From JAXLXE01 sp046328115 (GTDB taxonomy: Bacteria > Chloroflexota > UBA6077 > JACCZL01): a stretch of DNA of 64,000 bases. The notes under the pieces are model-generated. The model made no database searches and was not told the origin of the DNA. It worked only from the letters and a program-made list of their open reading frames with translations. The stretch is from the NCBI GenBank assembly GCA_046328115.1, contig JAXLXE010000001.1, positions 2,356,001 through 2,420,000 on the forward strand, given 5' to 3'. Of the stretch, positions 8,386 through 17,254 are shown in pieces; the stretch's first letter is position 1, and the number at the start of each line of letters is the position of its first letter. The translations under genes and the position numbers were made by a program.

Positions 8386-9567
8386 CTACACGTCAGCCAG
8401 TGCCGCCACACCTGGAAGCTCCCGACCCTCCAGGAACTCCAGCGTCGCCCCACCGCCCGTTGAGATGTGCGTCATCTTGTCGGTCAGCCCAAGCTGCTCC
8501 ACCGCGGCCACCGACTCGCCGCCGCCGATCACCGTCGTCGCGCCGCTCCTGGCCAGGCTCTCCGCCACCGCCCGCGTCCCCGCGCCAAACGCTGCAATCT
8601 CGAACACTCCCATCGGGCCGTTCCACAGCACCGTCCCGGCCGCGCCCACCACACTGTCGTACCGGGCCGCGGTGGCCGCGCCGATGTCCACGATCGCCCA
8701 GCCATCAGGCACCGCGTCCACGCCCACTGTCCGCGCATCCGCCCCCTCGCGCACGGCTTCGGCCACCACCACATCGGTCGGCAGCAGCAGCTCCACGCCG
8801 CGCGCCGTGGCCTTGTCCAGCAGCCCCGCCGCGGTCTCCACTAGATCTGCCTCCAGCAACGACGCGCCCACCTTCAGCCCGCGCGCGCGCAGAAACGTGT
8901 TCGCCATGCCGCCGCCAATCAGGAGCACGTTCACACGCTCGAGCATACTCTCGAGCACCGCGAGCTTCGTAGATACCTTTGCCCCACCCACGATCGCCAC
9001 AAACGGCCGCCGCGGCTCTGACAGCAGCCCGCCCAAAGCCGAGACCTCTTTCTCCATTAGGAGACCGGCGTACGCCGGCAGGAACGCGCACACACCCACG
9101 GTGGATGCGTGCGCCCGGTGCGCCGTGCCGAATGCGTCGTTCACGTAGAGGTCCGCCAGTGCCGCCAGCTTTCGGGCAAAGTCGGGGTCGTTCTTCTCTT
9201 CTTCCGCGTGGAACCGCAGGTTCTCCAGCAGGCACACGTCACCCCGCCTCAGCCGCCGCACCGCCTCCCACGCCTGAGGCCCCACGCAATCCTCCGCCAT
9301 AGTCACGGGAATCCCAAGCTGGGAGCTCAGCTCACGCGCAACCGGCGCCAGGCTCATCTCCGGCCGCCGCTCACCCTTCGGGCGTCCAAAGTGGGCCATC
9401 AACACCACCGTTGCCCCGCGCTCTCGCAGCAAGCGTAGCGTCGGCAGGGTCGCCACGATGCGCGAGGCGTCCGCCACCCGACCGTCCGCGCCGAGCGGCA
9501 CGTTGTAGTCCACCCGGACCAGCACGGTCTTGCCGCTGACGTCTACGTCGCGGATCGATCGCTTCAC
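8386..9567 (-). CDS. pgk: Phosphoglycerate kinase
   Basis: A 393-residue monomeric kinase transferring phosphate from 1,3-bisphosphoglycerate to ADP. Family marks: N-terminal VRVDYNVPL, AHFGRPKGER, RFHAEEEKNDPDF, the hinge segment AIVGGAKVSTKLAVLE, the glycine loop LLIGGGMANTF, NGPMGVFE and the C-terminal GGGESVAAV and STGGGATLEFLEG. It lies 12 nt after gap and 19 nt before tpiA on the same strand, in one operon. The start MKRSIRDVDVSGK is the normal family N terminus. Confidence 0.97.
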   Translation of the reverse strand: MKRSIRDVDVSGKTVLVRVDYNVPLGADGRVADASRIVATLPTLRLLRERGATVVLMAHFGRPKGERRPEMSLAPVARELSSQLGIPVTMAEDCVGPQAWEAVRRLRRGDVCLLENLRFHAEEEKNDPDFARKLAALADLYVNDAFGTAHRAHASTVGVCAFLPAYAGLLMEKEVSALGGLLSEPRRPFVAIVGGAKVSTKLAVLESMLERVNVLLIGGGMANTFLRARGLKVGASLLEADLVETAAGLLDKATARGVELLLPTDVVVAEAVREGADARTVGVDAVPDGWAIVDIGAATAARYDSVVGAAGTVLWNGPMGVFEIAAFGAGTRAVAESLARSGATTVIGGGESVAAVEQLGLTDKMTHISTGGGATLEFLEGRELPGVAALADV

Positions 9568-9579
9568 GCGCTTACTCCG

Positions 9580-10596
9580 TCAGGCGCTGAGTCGCTGTCC
9601 CACGAAGTTGGTGATGTCCGCCAGCCGATTTGCATAGCCCCACTCGTTGTCGTACCACGACACTACCTTGCAGAAGTTCCCGCCAATCATCAGCGTCTCC
9701 ATGGCACTGAAGATCGATGAGTGGGTGTTTCCCTTCAGATCGCTGGAGACTAGCGGCTCCTCGGTGTACTGCAAAATCCCCTTCAGCGGCCCCTCGGCTG
9801 CCTTGCGCATGGCCTCATTGATCTCTGCCGCGGACGTGTCCTTCTGGAGCGTCGCCGTGAAGTCGATGACGGACACCGTGGAGACCGGTACCCGGAACGC
9901 CATGCCCCCGAACTTGCCCTGAAGCTCTGGAATCACCAGGCCCACCGCGCGAGCCGCACCCGTGGCAGCGGGCACAATGTTCATGGCTGCCGCCCGCGCG
10001 TCCCGCAGGTCGGATGTCGCCACATCCAGGAGCCGCTGCGAGTTCGTGTACGCGTGTACCGTCGTCAGCAGCCCCTTGTCTATCCCGTAATTATCGAACA
10101 GCACCTTCGCCACCGGCGCCAGGCCATTCGTCGTGCACGAGGCGTTGGAGATCACGTGGTGTTTGGCGGGGTGGTATTTCCCCTCGTTCACGCCCAGCAC
10201 CACGGTGATGTCCTCGTTCCGCGCGGGTGCCGAGATGATCACCTTCTTTGCGCCGGCGTCCAGGTGGGACTTGGCCTTCGTCGCGTCCGTGAAGAACCCG
10301 GTGGACTCCACCACCACGTCCACTCCCCAGGCCTTCCACGGGATGTTCGCCGGATCGCGCTCCGCGGACACCTTGATGTCGTGCCCGTCAATGATGATCG
10401 CCCCGTCCCGCGGCTCAATCGTCCCCGCATGCACCCCATAGTTCGTGTCGTACTTGAAGAGGTGGGCGTTCGTCCGAGTGTCCAGCAGGTCGTTAACACC
10501 AACGACCTCCAGCGTGTCCGCGTAGCGCCCCAATATCACCTTCAGCGCCTGGCGGCCAATCCGTCCGAACCCGTTGATCCCCACTCGTACCGTCAC
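9580..10596 (-). CDS. gap: Glyceraldehyde-3-phosphate dehydrogenase (type I)
   Basis: A 338-residue NAD(P)-dependent glycolytic enzyme. The N-terminal nucleotide fold VGINGFGRIGR, the catalytic Cys in SNASCTTN, the following VHAYTNSQ, and SWYDNEWGYANR are all present. Two GTG codons compete for the start. The one at 10603-10605 overlaps the GAGAGGAG ribosome site, whereas the one at 10594-10596 sits 8 nt after it, so I use 10596. A perfect TATAAT lies about 80 nt upstream, so gap-pgk-tpi can be transcribed without eno. Eno ends 108 nt upstream on the same strand. Confidence 0.96.
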   Translation of the reverse strand: MTVRVGINGFGRIGRQALKVILGRYADTLEVVGVNDLLDTRTNAHLFKYDTNYGVHAGTIEPRDGAIIIDGHDIKVSAERDPANIPWKAWGVDVVVESTGFFTDATKAKSHLDAGAKKVIISAPARNEDITVVLGVNEGKYHPAKHHVISNASCTTNGLAPVAKVLFDNYGIDKGLLTTVHAYTNSQRLLDVATSDLRDARAAAMNIVPAATGAARAVGLVIPELQGKFGGMAFRVPVSTVSVIDFTATLQKDTSAAEINEAMRKAAEGPLKGILQYTEEPLVSSDLKGNTHSSIFSAMETLMIGGNFCKVVSWYDNEWGYANRLADITNFVGQRLSA

Positions 10597-10671
10597 GAGC
10601 GACACTCCTCTCGGCGCCCCGCGCCACTACCACCGGAACCAAGACGACGGACTGAACCGTCCGCCGGCCCG

Positions 10672-10677
10672 ATTATA
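10672..10677 (-). promoter_or_regulatory. -10 element for gap-pgk-tpi
   Basis: Perfect TATAAT on the minus strand between the eno stop and the gap start. The -35 region is weak. A short inverted repeat (GACGG / CCGTC, about 10645-10661) lies in the leader. Confidence 0.5.
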
Positions 10678-10704
10678 GACGCGACAGAAGGTGCGATCCG
10701 AGGG

Positions 10705-11991
10705 TCAGTTGCCCCCGAACGCCGAGGCTCCCGCGTACACCGCGCTGCCGCCCAGCATCTCCTCGATCCGCAGAAGCTGGTTGTACTTGGCCACTCGCTC
10801 GGAGCGCGCCGGCGCGCCAGTCTTAATCTGCCCGACGCCCGTACCCACCGCGAGGTCCGCGATGGTCACGTCCTCCGTCTCGCCGGATCGATGCGACATG
10901 ACCGCGGTGAACCCCGCGCCGGTCGCCATATTCACCGCCGCCAGCGCCTCGGACACCGTACCGATCTGATTCACCTTCACCAGGATTGAGTTGGCCACCT
11001 CGCCCTGGATTCCGCGCGCCAGGCGCTCCACGTTCGTCACGAACAGATCGTCACCTACCAGTTGGACGCTTCCCCCGATCCGATCGGTCAGCAGCCGCCA
11101 GCCGTCCCAGTCATCCTCGGACAGGCCATCCTCGATGGAGACGATCGGATACTCGCGCGCCAGCGTCTCGTACAGCGCAACCATCTCCTCGGCGGACTTG
11201 CTGGTGCCCTCGCGCGGTAGCACGTACCGACGCGTCGCCTCATCGAACAACTCGGTAGCGGCCACGTCCAGGCCCAGCACCACGTCCACACCTGGCCGGT
11301 AGCCCGCCTGCTCGATCGCCTCGATCATCAGGTCCAACGGCGCACGATTGTCCACTAGACTCGGCGCAAACCCACCCTCGTCCCCAACGCTCGTCGAGAG
11401 CCCCCGGCTGTGCAGCACGGCGCGAAGCGCGTGGTACACCTCGGTGCCCGCCCGCAGCGCCTCCCGGAACGATGGCAGGCCCACCGGCAGCACCATGAAC
11501 TCCTGGAAGTCCGTGCTGTTCTCCGCGTGCTTGCCACCGTTCAGGATGTTCATCATCGGGACCGGCAGCAGCCGCGCATTGATGCCGCCCACGTAGCGGA
11601 ACAGCGGCACCCGCTGCTCCTCCGCCGCCGCCCGCAGGCACGCGAGCGAGGCCCCCAGAATAGCGTTTGCCCCCAGGTTCTCCTTGTTCGTTGACCCGTC
11701 CAGCTCGATCAACGCCGTGTCAACCGCACCCTGGTTCAGCGCCTCCATCCCCCGCAGTGCCTGCGCGATCACCCCGTTTACATTGCCAACGGCCTGTTCA
11801 ACGCTCTTGCCGCCGTAGCGCGCGGGGTCACCGTCCCGCAGCTCCGCTGCCTCGTGCGCCCCAGTCGAGGCGCCGGATGGGACCGCCGCACGCCCCGCCA
11901 CACCGCTCTCCAGGTAGACCTCAACCTCAACGGTCGGATTGCCCCGCGAGTCGAGGATCTGGCGACCGTGCACACCGCGGATTGCGCTCAA
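10705..11991 (-). CDS. eno: Enolase
   Basis: A 428-residue 2-phosphoglycerate dehydratase. The start is typical (SAIRGVHGRQILDSRGNPTV). Also present are SGASTG, LLPVPMMNILNGGKHA, GDEGGFAPS, the metal-binding Asp/Glu strands VVLGLDVAATE and SIEDGL, GDDLFVTN, and KVNQIGT with the catalytic Lys, then MSHRSGETED. The frame stays open to an ATG at 12063. However, GGGAG stands 6 nt before the TTG at 11991 and that start gives the canonical N terminus, so I use TTG. It is first in a glycolytic run with gap, pgk and tpi; phosphoglycerate mutase is not here. Confidence 0.96.
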   Translation of the reverse strand: MSAIRGVHGRQILDSRGNPTVEVEVYLESGVAGRAAVPSGASTGAHEAAELRDGDPARYGGKSVEQAVGNVNGVIAQALRGMEALNQGAVDTALIELDGSTNKENLGANAILGASLACLRAAAEEQRVPLFRYVGGINARLLPVPMMNILNGGKHAENSTDFQEFMVLPVGLPSFREALRAGTEVYHALRAVLHSRGLSTSVGDEGGFAPSLVDNRAPLDLMIEAIEQAGYRPGVDVVLGLDVAATELFDEATRRYVLPREGTSKSAEEMVALYETLAREYPIVSIEDGLSEDDWDGWRLLTDRIGGSVQLVGDDLFVTNVERLARGIQGEVANSILVKVNQIGTVSEALAAVNMATGAGFTAVMSHRSGETEDVTIADLAVGTGVGQIKTGAPARSERVAKYNQLLRIEEMLGGSAVYAGASAFGGN

Positions 11992-12025
11992 GAGACGCTC
12001 CCGAAAACCACAGACTGAACCCCGG

Positions 12026-12031
12026 AGGATA
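12026..12031 (-). promoter_or_regulatory. Extended -10 for eno
   Basis: Minus-strand TGCTATCCT (extended -10 type), about 34 nt upstream of the enolase TTG. This is the right distance for a short leader holding the GGGAG ribosome site. The -35 is not clear. Confidence 0.4.
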
Positions 12032-12116
12032 GCACAGGCATCCGCGCTGGTCGGCGTGGCCATGTGCTACCCTCCGCCGACGGCCGGGCCCGCACGGCAC
12101 GGCGCCTGGAGCACCT

Positions 12117-12743
12117 ATGTACGCCCCCACGAGCGAGATGTCCTCGCGAGATGCCTACCGCCTGCTCATCGGCTCAGTGCTGCCACGCCCTATCGCCTGG
12201 GTCTCCACCCAGTCAGCGGACGGCGTCCCCAACGTGGCGCCGTTCAGCTTCTTCACCGCGGTCACCTCACACCCGCCGACGCTCCTGTTCTCCCCGAGCC
12301 ACCGAGACGGCGTTGACAAGGACACCCTGGCGAACATCCGGGCCACCGGCGACTTCGTTGTGAACGTCGTGACGGAGGACCTGGCCGAGGCCATGAACCT
12401 CACCTCAGAGGATCTGCCCCGCGGCCGCAGCGAGTTCGAGGCCGCCGGCGTCACGCCCGCCCCCGCCAGACTCGTCAAATCGCCCCGGGTAGCGGAGTCG
12501 CCTATCAGTATGGAGTGCCGCCTCGTCCAACTGGTGGACGTAGGCCAGGGGCCCAGCGCGTCAACCCTGGTCATTGGCGAGGTCCTCGCCTGGCATATCC
12601 GCGACGACATGTACGACGCGGAGCGCGTTCACGTTCGGTTCGACAGGCTCAACGCCGTGGGCCGCCTCGCAGGCGACTGGTACTCGAAGACTCGCGATCA
12701 GTTCGAGATGATCCGCCCCAACCCCAACTACCAGGGCCGCTAG
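12117..12743 (+). CDS. Flavin reductase-like (FMN-binding) protein
   Basis: A 208-residue protein of the flavin reductase-like/DIM6-NTAB split-barrel family. Family segments: LIGSVLPRPIAWVST, GVPNVAPFSFF, HPPTLLFSPSHRDG, KDTLANIRATGDFVVNVV and SPISMECRLVQL. These proteins bind FMN and often supply reduced flavin to monooxygenases; an HpaB-type monooxygenase lies at 37094, but a partnership is only a guess. It is divergent from eno and converges on a secreted protein, with a strong hairpin between. Length is normal. Confidence 0.87.
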   Translation: MYAPTSEMSSRDAYRLLIGSVLPRPIAWVSTQSADGVPNVAPFSFFTAVTSHPPTLLFSPSHRDGVDKDTLANIRATGDFVVNVVTEDLAEAMNLTSEDLPRGRSEFEAAGVTPAPARLVKSPRVAESPISMECRLVQLVDVGQGPSASTLVIGEVLAWHIRDDMYDAERVHVRFDRLNAVGRLAGDWYSKTRDQFEMIRPNPNYQGR

Positions 12744-12793
12744 GCATAGCACCTTCGCGCAGACGAGGGTGACCCCCTCGGGCTCCGGGCTCA

Positions 12794-12818
12794 GCCGGAG
12801 GTGCAATCCACCTCCGGC
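12794..12818. terminator. Bidirectional hairpin between convergent genes
   Basis: Perfect 10-bp stem GCCGGAGGTG / CACCTCCGGC with loop CAATC, lying between the flavin reductase stop (12743) and the stop of the minus-strand gene (12827). It can serve both strands. Confidence 0.65.
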
Positions 12819-12826
12819 CGGACGCC

Positions 12827-13216
12827 CTAGAGGTCAGCCAGCGCGGAGACGAATGCCGCCTTCGGGTCCTCGATGGCCTGAACCGCCACCGCCCGCGCGT
12901 CGTCTGCCTCGGGCACGTTGAAGCTCATCCACTCGGAATCGCCTGCGTCCAGCTTCAGCACATGGGTCGCGCTCGTCGCCAGGATCGAGCCATCAGCCCG
13001 CAGCAGCACGATCAGCAGCCGAAACTCCTGTGCATCGCCCGTGGGGTTCCCCACCGGCAGCTCGACCAGCGCGGTGCCCAGCGGGTACACGGTCAGCACG
13101 GGGCGGCCGACCGCGATCGGCGCCGCCTGGGCGGATACGCTAGCCGGCCACGCGGCCGCGGCCGTCACCATCAACGCGGCTGCCACCGCCGAGATCCACA
13201 GTCGAAGCGTGTTCAT
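12827..13216 (-). CDS. Small secreted protein of unknown function
   Basis: A 129-residue protein with a clear signal peptide (MNTLRLWISAVAAALMVTAA, cleavage probably after SVSAQA near residue 31). The mature part looks beta-rich (RPVLTVYPLGTALVELPVGNP, FRLLIVLLRADGS, STSATHVLKLDAG-like strands) and has no cysteines. I do not recognise the family; the pattern resembles small immunoglobulin- or DUF-type domains of the cell surface. The frame is open far upstream, but the signal peptide fixes the start at ATG 13216. It converges on the flavin reductase across a strong hairpin. Confidence 0.65.
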   Translation of the reverse strand: MNTLRLWISAVAAALMVTAAAAWPASVSAQAAPIAVGRPVLTVYPLGTALVELPVGNPTGDAQEFRLLIVLLRADGSILATSATHVLKLDAGDSEWMSFNVPEADDARAVAVQAIEDPKAAFVSALADL

Positions 13217-13393
13217 GCGACCAAAACGCCTAAAACGAGCATTCGAACGCGTCGAGTCTAACACATCCGTCACAATCGGGAACGACCGGCACCCTCTATG
13301 GGTGACGGCAGCGGTCCCGGGGCCAGACGCGGGATTGCTCCCGCCAGACCACACGCCCATACTTCTGTCGTGTCCACCCACGCCTCGGCTCGG

Positions 13394-14617
13394 ATGGCTG
13401 CAACCTCGCCCCCGCTGAGGCGTCCCACGCCCGCGCTGGCCAGGCTCGCCCTGGTTCTTGCCGGCATCGCCACGCCCATCCTGGTCGTGGAGCTCGTCCT
13501 GCGGTTCCTGGGGCCCGTCTTCCCCGGCAACTACGACACGGGTGCCTACCTGGTACGCCACGAGTACTACGGCCACTACCACCCGGCCAGCTACCAGGGC
13601 TGGATCCGCCGAGACGAGTACACCGTGTTCGTCCGGACCAATGCGGCTGGCCAACGCGGTCCGGACCTGTCACTCGCCAAGCCTCCCGGTACGTTCCGGA
13701 TCCTCCTGCTAGGCGATAGCTTCGTGGAGGCCGTCCAGGTCCGGGAGTCAGAGCGGTTCGCCGATCAGCTTGCGGCCGTGCTGAATCAGACCGCTCGCAC
13801 GGACCGAGTCGAGATCATCGACGGCAGCTGTGGCGGCTGGGGCACCGCCCAGGAGCTACTCTATCTCCAACACGAGGGCTGGCGGTACCAGCCCGACCTC
13901 GTACTGCTCGTCGCCTACATCGGCAACGACGTGGCGAACAACAGCCTCGAGCTCGAGCTTGACGGCCGACTGAACGTAGCGCTGAAGCCCTACTTCCGAC
14001 CCGGTGCAAACGGTGGCCTGGAGCTGCTGGAGCCGCGGCCGCCCGTCCCCACACTCAGCGAGAGCATTGGACTCTCGCTGCGCGAGCGCTCCAGCGCCTA
14101 CAACCTGCTCGAAAGCGGCGTCCTGCAGAAACTCTCACTGGACGATCACTGGGCCGCGTGGCGAGACCTCGACGCCCTGGTGGAGCCGCGAAATCGCGGC
14201 ATGGAGCTCTACCTCACCGACGTCAACGACCGCTGGCGTGAAGCCTGGACCATCACCGATCGGCTCGTCGCCCAGACCGCCGAGCAAGCTGAGCGCGTCG
14301 GCAGCCGCTTCGCTTTGGTCACCATCCCAACCAGGATCCAGGTCTATCCGGACGCCTGGCGGGACGCCGCCGGGCCAGACCGTGGCCGCTCCCAGGGCCT
14401 GGACCCACTCCACCCGGGAAGATCGTTCGCGAAGATCGCGGAATCGCATGCGTTGGCCCATCTGGACCTGCTCAACGCTTTCCGTGAGGCCGCCACCCGG
14501 CGCGGCGCGGCGCCGCTGTACTTCGAGCGAGACGAGCACTGGACCGCCGCCGGCCACGCGCTCGCGGCCCGTCGCATCGCCGGCTTCCTGGATGGCCAGC
14601 GCCTGCTCAATCCGTAG
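13394..14617 (+). CDS. Membrane-anchored SGNH/GDSL-type hydrolase
   Basis: About 407 residues. A single N-terminal membrane segment (ALARLALVLAGIATPILVVE, residues ~15-35) is followed by an SGNH hydrolase domain. It has the nucleophile block LLLGDSFVEA, the Gly block GSCGGWGTAQELLYL, the Asn block AYIGNDVANN, and the C-terminal Asp/His block RDEHWTAAGHALAA. Such proteins act outside the membrane as esterases or acyl transferases on sugars (AlgX/acetyltransferase partners are similar). The start is uncertain: the frame is open to 13298, and ATG 13394 best fits the membrane anchor. It stands alone between opposing genes, with no polysaccharide genes nearby. Confidence 0.78.
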   Translation: MAATSPPLRRPTPALARLALVLAGIATPILVVELVLRFLGPVFPGNYDTGAYLVRHEYYGHYHPASYQGWIRRDEYTVFVRTNAAGQRGPDLSLAKPPGTFRILLLGDSFVEAVQVRESERFADQLAAVLNQTARTDRVEIIDGSCGGWGTAQELLYLQHEGWRYQPDLVLLVAYIGNDVANNSLELELDGRLNVALKPYFRPGANGGLELLEPRPPVPTLSESIGLSLRERSSAYNLLESGVLQKLSLDDHWAAWRDLDALVEPRNRGMELYLTDVNDRWREAWTITDRLVAQTAEQAERVGSRFALVTIPTRIQVYPDAWRDAAGPDRGRSQGLDPLHPGRSFAKIAESHALAHLDLLNAFREAATRRGAAPLYFERDEHWTAAGHALAARRIAGFLDGQRLLNP

Positions 14618-14630
14618 CGACCTGGCCCTG

Positions 14631-16034
14631 TCATTCCTCCAGAGTCGGCCGCCGAGCCCACCAGTCGTGCGCTCGCTCGTATGTGTGCGCCGCGTTCAGC
14701 ACCAGCCCGTCCTCAAACGGTCGGCCGTTCAGCATCAGCCCAACGGGCAGCCCGCCGGGCGTGAAGCCGCACGGCACCGAGATGGACGGCTGGCCGGTAG
14801 CGTTGGCGAATCGCGTAAAGGACACTCGCGTGCCATACCGCGCGGCATCGGCGAACGACTCCGCCGCCCGCGGCTGGCCGGGCAGCGCAATAAGGTCCAC
14901 CCGCTCCATCAGGCCGCGCATGCCTGCGCAGAACTTCGCCCGCGCCCGTTGCGCGTCCAGATAATCACTGGCCGTCATCATCGCGCCCGGCAGCACCCGC
15001 CGCAGGAACGCGCGGCCAAACTGATCGATGTTGGACCTGAACCGCTCCAGATGCAGCGCGTACGCCTCGGAAACGATGATCCCGCGTGAGGTGGCCTCGG
15101 CATGCTCCACCAGCGGGATCTCCACCGGCTCCACCCGCGCACCGAGTCGCTCCAGATCCCCCACCGCCGTCCGAAACACGGCGTACACCTCTGGATCGAG
15201 ATCGGGCGCGCAACGCTCCAGGAACGACCATGGCACGCCCACACGCAGCCCCTCGACCGATCCGGTCAGCGCGGCCCGAAAGTCCGGAATCTCGACGCAC
15301 ACGCTCGCGGGGTCGGCCGGATCGTGGCCCGCGATGGCCTGCAGCAGGATGGCGCAGTCCTCCACTGTCCGCGCCATCGGCCCCACGTGGTCCAGACTCC
15401 AGGAGAGCGCCAACGCCCCGCGCCGGCTCACCAGGCCGTAGGTTGGCTTGTGTCCCACGATTCCGCACCAAGCCGCGGGGCCGCGGATGGATCCGCCCGT
15501 GTCCGAGCCCAGCGCTCCAGCGCACAGTCCAGCCGCCAGTGCGGCACCGGACCCGCTGCTGGAGCCGCTTGGCATACGCTCCAGGTCCCACGGATTCCGC
15601 GCCGGCGGGAAAGGCCCCTCCGGATCGGGGGCGCCCGTGGCGAGCTCGTGCATTGCCAGCTTACCCAGCAGCACCGTCCCGGCCTCGCGCAACAGACCTA
15701 CGGCGTGCGCGTCCACGTCCGGCACGCGGTGGTGAAACACCCGTGAGTGTCCTGTAGTCCTGATGCCCGCCGTGTCCAACAGATCCTTGAGTGCGATGGG
15801 AATGCCGTGCAGCGGCCCACGTCCCTGGCCTGAGCGACGCTCTCGATCTGCCCGCTCCGCGTCTGCCAGCGCACGCACCACCGTCAGCGTGACAAACGCG
15901 TGGACCCGGGTATCAACTGCCGCAATCCGGTCCAGGTACGCCTTTGTCAGCTCAACGGCCGAGAGACTGCCTTTCGCCAGGCGGCCGGCCGCCTCGGCAA
16001 TGGAAAGAAAGCAGAGATCGTCCGTGGCGCTCAC
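14631..16034 (-). CDS. Amidase signature enzyme (GatA/AtzE type)
   Basis: A 467-residue amidase-signature hydrolase with the full Ser-Ser-Lys triad: Lys in IPIALKDLLDTAGI, the first Ser in GSDTGGSIRGPAAW, and the glycine/serine motif PSGSSSGSGAALAAG. It also has GIVGHKPTYGLVSRRG and the C-terminal ISVPCGFTPGGLPVGL. Its start overlaps the stop of a 70-residue ORF by ATGA (16031-16034), so the two are translated together. The substrate is unknown; a carboxamide or biuret-type compound is plausible given the partner. It is probably not the tRNA amidotransferase, since no gatB is nearby. Confidence 0.9.
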   Translation of the reverse strand: MSATDDLCFLSIAEAAGRLAKGSLSAVELTKAYLDRIAAVDTRVHAFVTLTVVRALADAERADRERRSGQGRGPLHGIPIALKDLLDTAGIRTTGHSRVFHHRVPDVDAHAVGLLREAGTVLLGKLAMHELATGAPDPEGPFPPARNPWDLERMPSGSSSGSGAALAAGLCAGALGSDTGGSIRGPAAWCGIVGHKPTYGLVSRRGALALSWSLDHVGPMARTVEDCAILLQAIAGHDPADPASVCVEIPDFRAALTGSVEGLRVGVPWSFLERCAPDLDPEVYAVFRTAVGDLERLGARVEPVEIPLVEHAEATSRGIIVSEAYALHLERFRSNIDQFGRAFLRRVLPGAMMTASDYLDAQRARAKFCAGMRGLMERVDLIALPGQPRAAESFADAARYGTRVSFTRFANATGQPSISVPCGFTPGGLPVGLMLNGRPFEDGLVLNAAHTYERAHDWWARRPTLEE

Positions 16035-16243
16035 GATGCGCCCTCCGTCGCGGCCGCGCCAAACACCAGTGCGGGCTCGTCCTCGTCGGACAGGGCCGAC
16101 CTGAGCGCCCGAAAAAGCGCCTGATTCTCGCGGTTCGTCGCCGCCAGGTCCGCTACGAGCGCCGGCGGCGCCGAGATACCAGCCCGCGCCAGCGCACCTG
16201 CCGCCTCCGCCAGCTCAGCGGGTGTCACCGTCTCATCTGCCAT
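16031..16243 (-). CDS. Small GatC/AtzG-like amidase partner
   Basis: A 70-residue acidic protein: helical N-terminal part (VTPAELAEAAGALARAGI, PALVADLAATNRENQALFRAL) and a tail DEDEPALVFGAA. The tail recalls the EPxxVF ending of DUF4089/AtzG-like small subunits that wrap around AtzE-type amidases, much as GatC does with GatA. The match is from memory of the family pattern and is weak in sequence. Context is stronger: ATG 16243 with GGGAG 7 nt upstream, and a 4-base stop/start overlap with the amidase. Confidence 0.6.
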   Translation of the reverse strand: MADETVTPAELAEAAGALARAGISAPPALVADLAATNRENQALFRALRSALSDEDEPALVFGAAATEGAS

Positions 16244-16389
16244 CCGTCCGCTCCCGTCACCTCAAGACCAAGACAATAGTCTAGCCGGACCCGCCACCAG
16301 GGTTGAGAACCGGTACCATTTCCTGGCAAATCATCAACGCGACGCACAATCGAGCACGGGCTAGACAGAGCCCGGAGAGGGACACACGC

Positions 16390-17208
16390 TTGCGAATCCT
16401 GCTCACAAACGACGACGGCATCACGTCACCTGGCCTCTGGGCCGCCGCCCGCGGCGCCGCCCGGGTGGGCCACCTCACGGTCATCGGCACCACAAGCGAC
16501 TGGTCCGCCTGCGGCGCCGCCGTGATGCTCAAGGCAGGCACCCGGCTCAAGAAGTACGAGACCGTGCCAACCGAGCTCAACGGCCTGGACCACGTGGAGG
16601 CCTACTCCATCGAGGCACCGCCCGGCGCCGCCGTCATCGCCGGGCTCATGTCTGGGCTGTTCGAGCCCTTTGATCTGGTGATCTCAGGCGTCAACCAGGG
16701 CCTGAACGTCGGCCTGGACCTCAGCCACTCCGGCACGCTTGGCGCCGGCATCGCCGCCTTTGGCCGCGGCAAGAACGCGTTCGCCGTGTCCATCGATCGC
16801 GGCTACCCCCAACACTGGGACACTGCCACCGATGTCGTGGAGCGCCTCGCCCGCTGGTACGAGGGGCGTACGGGCGATCCACTCCTCCTGAACCTGAACG
16901 TCCCCAATAGACCGGCCAGCCAGATCCAGGGTGTCAGCAACGTCCACCCCGTGAACTGGGGCAATCTGGACCGGTCAACCCTCCGCGTGGAGAGCGATCC
17001 CCTCGGCGGCTGGACGGTCCGCGGCTGGATCGACCGATCCCGCCCGTATCCAGACGAATCCAATACGGACTCCGGCGCCGTGGCCGAGGGTAAGATCGCC
17101 GTCATGAAGATCACCCCCGTCTGGGGCGCGCCCGTGGCCGCCTCCGAAGAGACGGACGGGCTGCTCGCCGCCTTCACCACGGAGCCCGCCCAGCCCAGCC
17201 TGATCTGA
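16390..17208 (+). CDS. surE: SurE-like 5'/3'-nucleotidase
   Basis: A 272-residue SurE survival protein-like phosphatase: RILLTNDDGITSPG at the very N terminus (metal-binding Asp-Asp), SGVNQGLNVGLDLSHSGTLGAG with the conserved Asn and Ser, and near the end NTDSGAVAEGKIAVMKITP. SurE removes phosphate from nucleoside monophosphates, with a divalent metal, in stationary phase. The frame is open to 16303, but the family start (RILLTNDDG) lies right after a TTG at 16390, with GGAGAGG about 9 nt upstream. A DAHP-synthase-like gene follows 46 nt later on the same strand. Confidence 0.88.
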   Translation: MRILLTNDDGITSPGLWAAARGAARVGHLTVIGTTSDWSACGAAVMLKAGTRLKKYETVPTELNGLDHVEAYSIEAPPGAAVIAGLMSGLFEPFDLVISGVNQGLNVGLDLSHSGTLGAGIAAFGRGKNAFAVSIDRGYPQHWDTATDVVERLARWYEGRTGDPLLLNLNVPNRPASQIQGVSNVHPVNWGNLDRSTLRVESDPLGGWTVRGWIDRSRPYPDESNTDSGAVAEGKIAVMKITPVWGAPVAASEETDGLLAAFTTEPAQPSLI

Positions 17209-17254
17209 CGGCTTTCCCGCCGCACGACAACCCGATCTCAAGAAGGAGCCCGCC

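Noticed and set aside
8147..9302. Long plus-strand frames opposite tpiA and pgk
   Set aside because: Pro/Ser/Arg-rich products antisense to clear glycolytic genes; a GC-codon artefact.
11992..12063. Longer enolase start at ATG 12063
   Set aside because: The extra residues do not match enolases. A TTG with a ribosome site at the right distance gives the canonical N terminus.
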